Source: an uncultured beta proteobacterium | Lineage (GTDB): Bacteria > Pseudomonadota > Gammaproteobacteria > Burkholderiales > Rhodocyclaceae | Length of the DNA stretch: 6,142 nucleotides | Direction: 5' to 3' | Assembly: GCA_903916205.1 (NCBI GenBank) | Contig: CAIWVX010000032.1 | Coordinates: 1-6,142 of the forward strand | In this document: positions 5,570 to 6,142 of the stretch, one piece after another | Layout: every line of letters begins with the position of its first letter | Numbering within the stretch: the first letter of the stretch is position 1 | Program-made: the position numbers and the translations under genes | The notes under the pieces: model-generated | Told to the model about the DNA's origin: nothing | Seen by the model: the letters and a program-made list of their open reading frames with translations, nothing else | Database searches by the model: none

Positions 5570-6142
5570 TTAGACGACCGCACCCTCATCATTGGCCCCT
5601 TGGCTTGGCTTTTTCGGCGTGATGAAGTGCTCACGCGAAACGCCTAGCCACATGACCAGCGGACTGGCAACGAGCACCGATGAGTAAATGCCGAAGCAGA
5701 TGCCGATGGTTAGCGCCAGGGCAAAGTAGTGCAGGGTTTGTCCGCCGAAAAGCAGCATGGACAGCACCATCAGTTGCGTACAGCCGTGGGTGATGATGGT
5801 GCGTGAAATGGTGCTAGTGATGGCGTGATCGAGAACCTGCGGCGTGGTCAGGCCACGTACTTTTTTGAAGGTCTCGCGAACGCGGTCAAAGACGACGACG
5901 GATTCGTTGACCGAATACCCCAGAACGGCAAGAACCGCCGCCAGAACCGAGAGCGAAAATTCCCATTGGAAGAACGCGAAGAAGCCGAGAATGATGATGA
6001 CGTCGTGCAAGTTGGCAATAATGGCTGAAACCGAAAAGCGCCATTCAAAGCGCATTGCCAGATAAATCACAATGCCGATAATAACCAGCAATAAAGCCAG
6101 TGCGCCATTTTCGGCGAGTTCTTTGCCGACCTGCGGGCCGAC
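5570..6142 (-). CDS. secF: Protein translocase subunit SecF (C-terminal part; 5' end outside window)
   Basis: SecF, with SecD, forms the proton-driven accessory complex that helps SecYEG pull proteins across the inner membrane. 190 residues are visible, open from the right edge without a start, beginning VGPQVGKELAENGALALLLV. This is the end of the periplasmic domain and the entry into the second membrane helix. The following helices are near residues 15-30, 46-58 (with the LHD motif), 64-78, 118-134 and 141-166, accounting for five of the usual six. The strongly conserved NESVVVFDRVRE motif (79-90) and ITSTISRTI (108-116) are intact. The protein ends with a short hydrophilic tail (KPSQGANDEGAVV) and a TAA. 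secD would be expected upstream, outside the window to the right. Identification is firm. Confidence 0.97.
   Translation of the reverse strand, partial: VGPQVGKELAENGALALLLVIIGIVIYLAMRFEWRFSVSAIIANLHDVIIILGFFAFFQWEFSLSVLAAVLAVLGYSVNESVVVFDRVRETFKKVRGLTTPQVLDHAITSTISRTIITHGCTQLMVLSMLLFGGQTLHYFALALTIGICFGIYSSVLVASPLVMWLGVSREHFITPKKPSQGANDEGAVV

Overview
The window reads as an ordinary chromosomal stretch of a moderate-GC proteobacterium. The close match of Rep, UbiB and SecF to beta/gammaproteobacterial forms makes a betaproteobacterium the most likely source. This is an inference from protein style, not a phylogeny. Every intact gene lies on the minus strand, so transcription runs right to left.

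Layout from the right edge: the C-terminal part of secF (preprotein translocase) enters from outside the window. Twenty-nine bases after its stop comes a membrane di-heme cytochrome b of the b561/Ni-hydrogenase type. Next is a decayed patch (about 4240-4850). It holds a 3' fragment of an alpha/beta hydrolase gene on the minus strand and, converging on it, the remains of a RelE-type toxin-antitoxin pair on the plus strand. Then come ubiB (ubiquinone biosynthesis accessory kinase-like protein) and rep (ATP-dependent 3'-5' DNA helicase), 83 bases apart and probably co-transcribed. A gene-free stretch (345-614) carries a nested, nearly palindromic repeat element with 12-bp direct repeats at its ends. 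The left edge holds the N-terminal 114 codons of nikR (nickel-responsive repressor).

The intact genes are housekeeping functions without an obvious shared pathway: nickel control, replication-fork repair, quinone synthesis, electron transfer and secretion. I see no new multi-gene system. The two places worth a second look are the repeat element between nikR and rep, and the toxin-antitoxin/hydrolase graveyard between ubiB and the cytochrome gene, which looks like a recombination or deletion scar. No rRNA, tRNA, CRISPR array, transposase gene or convincing rho-independent terminator was found.
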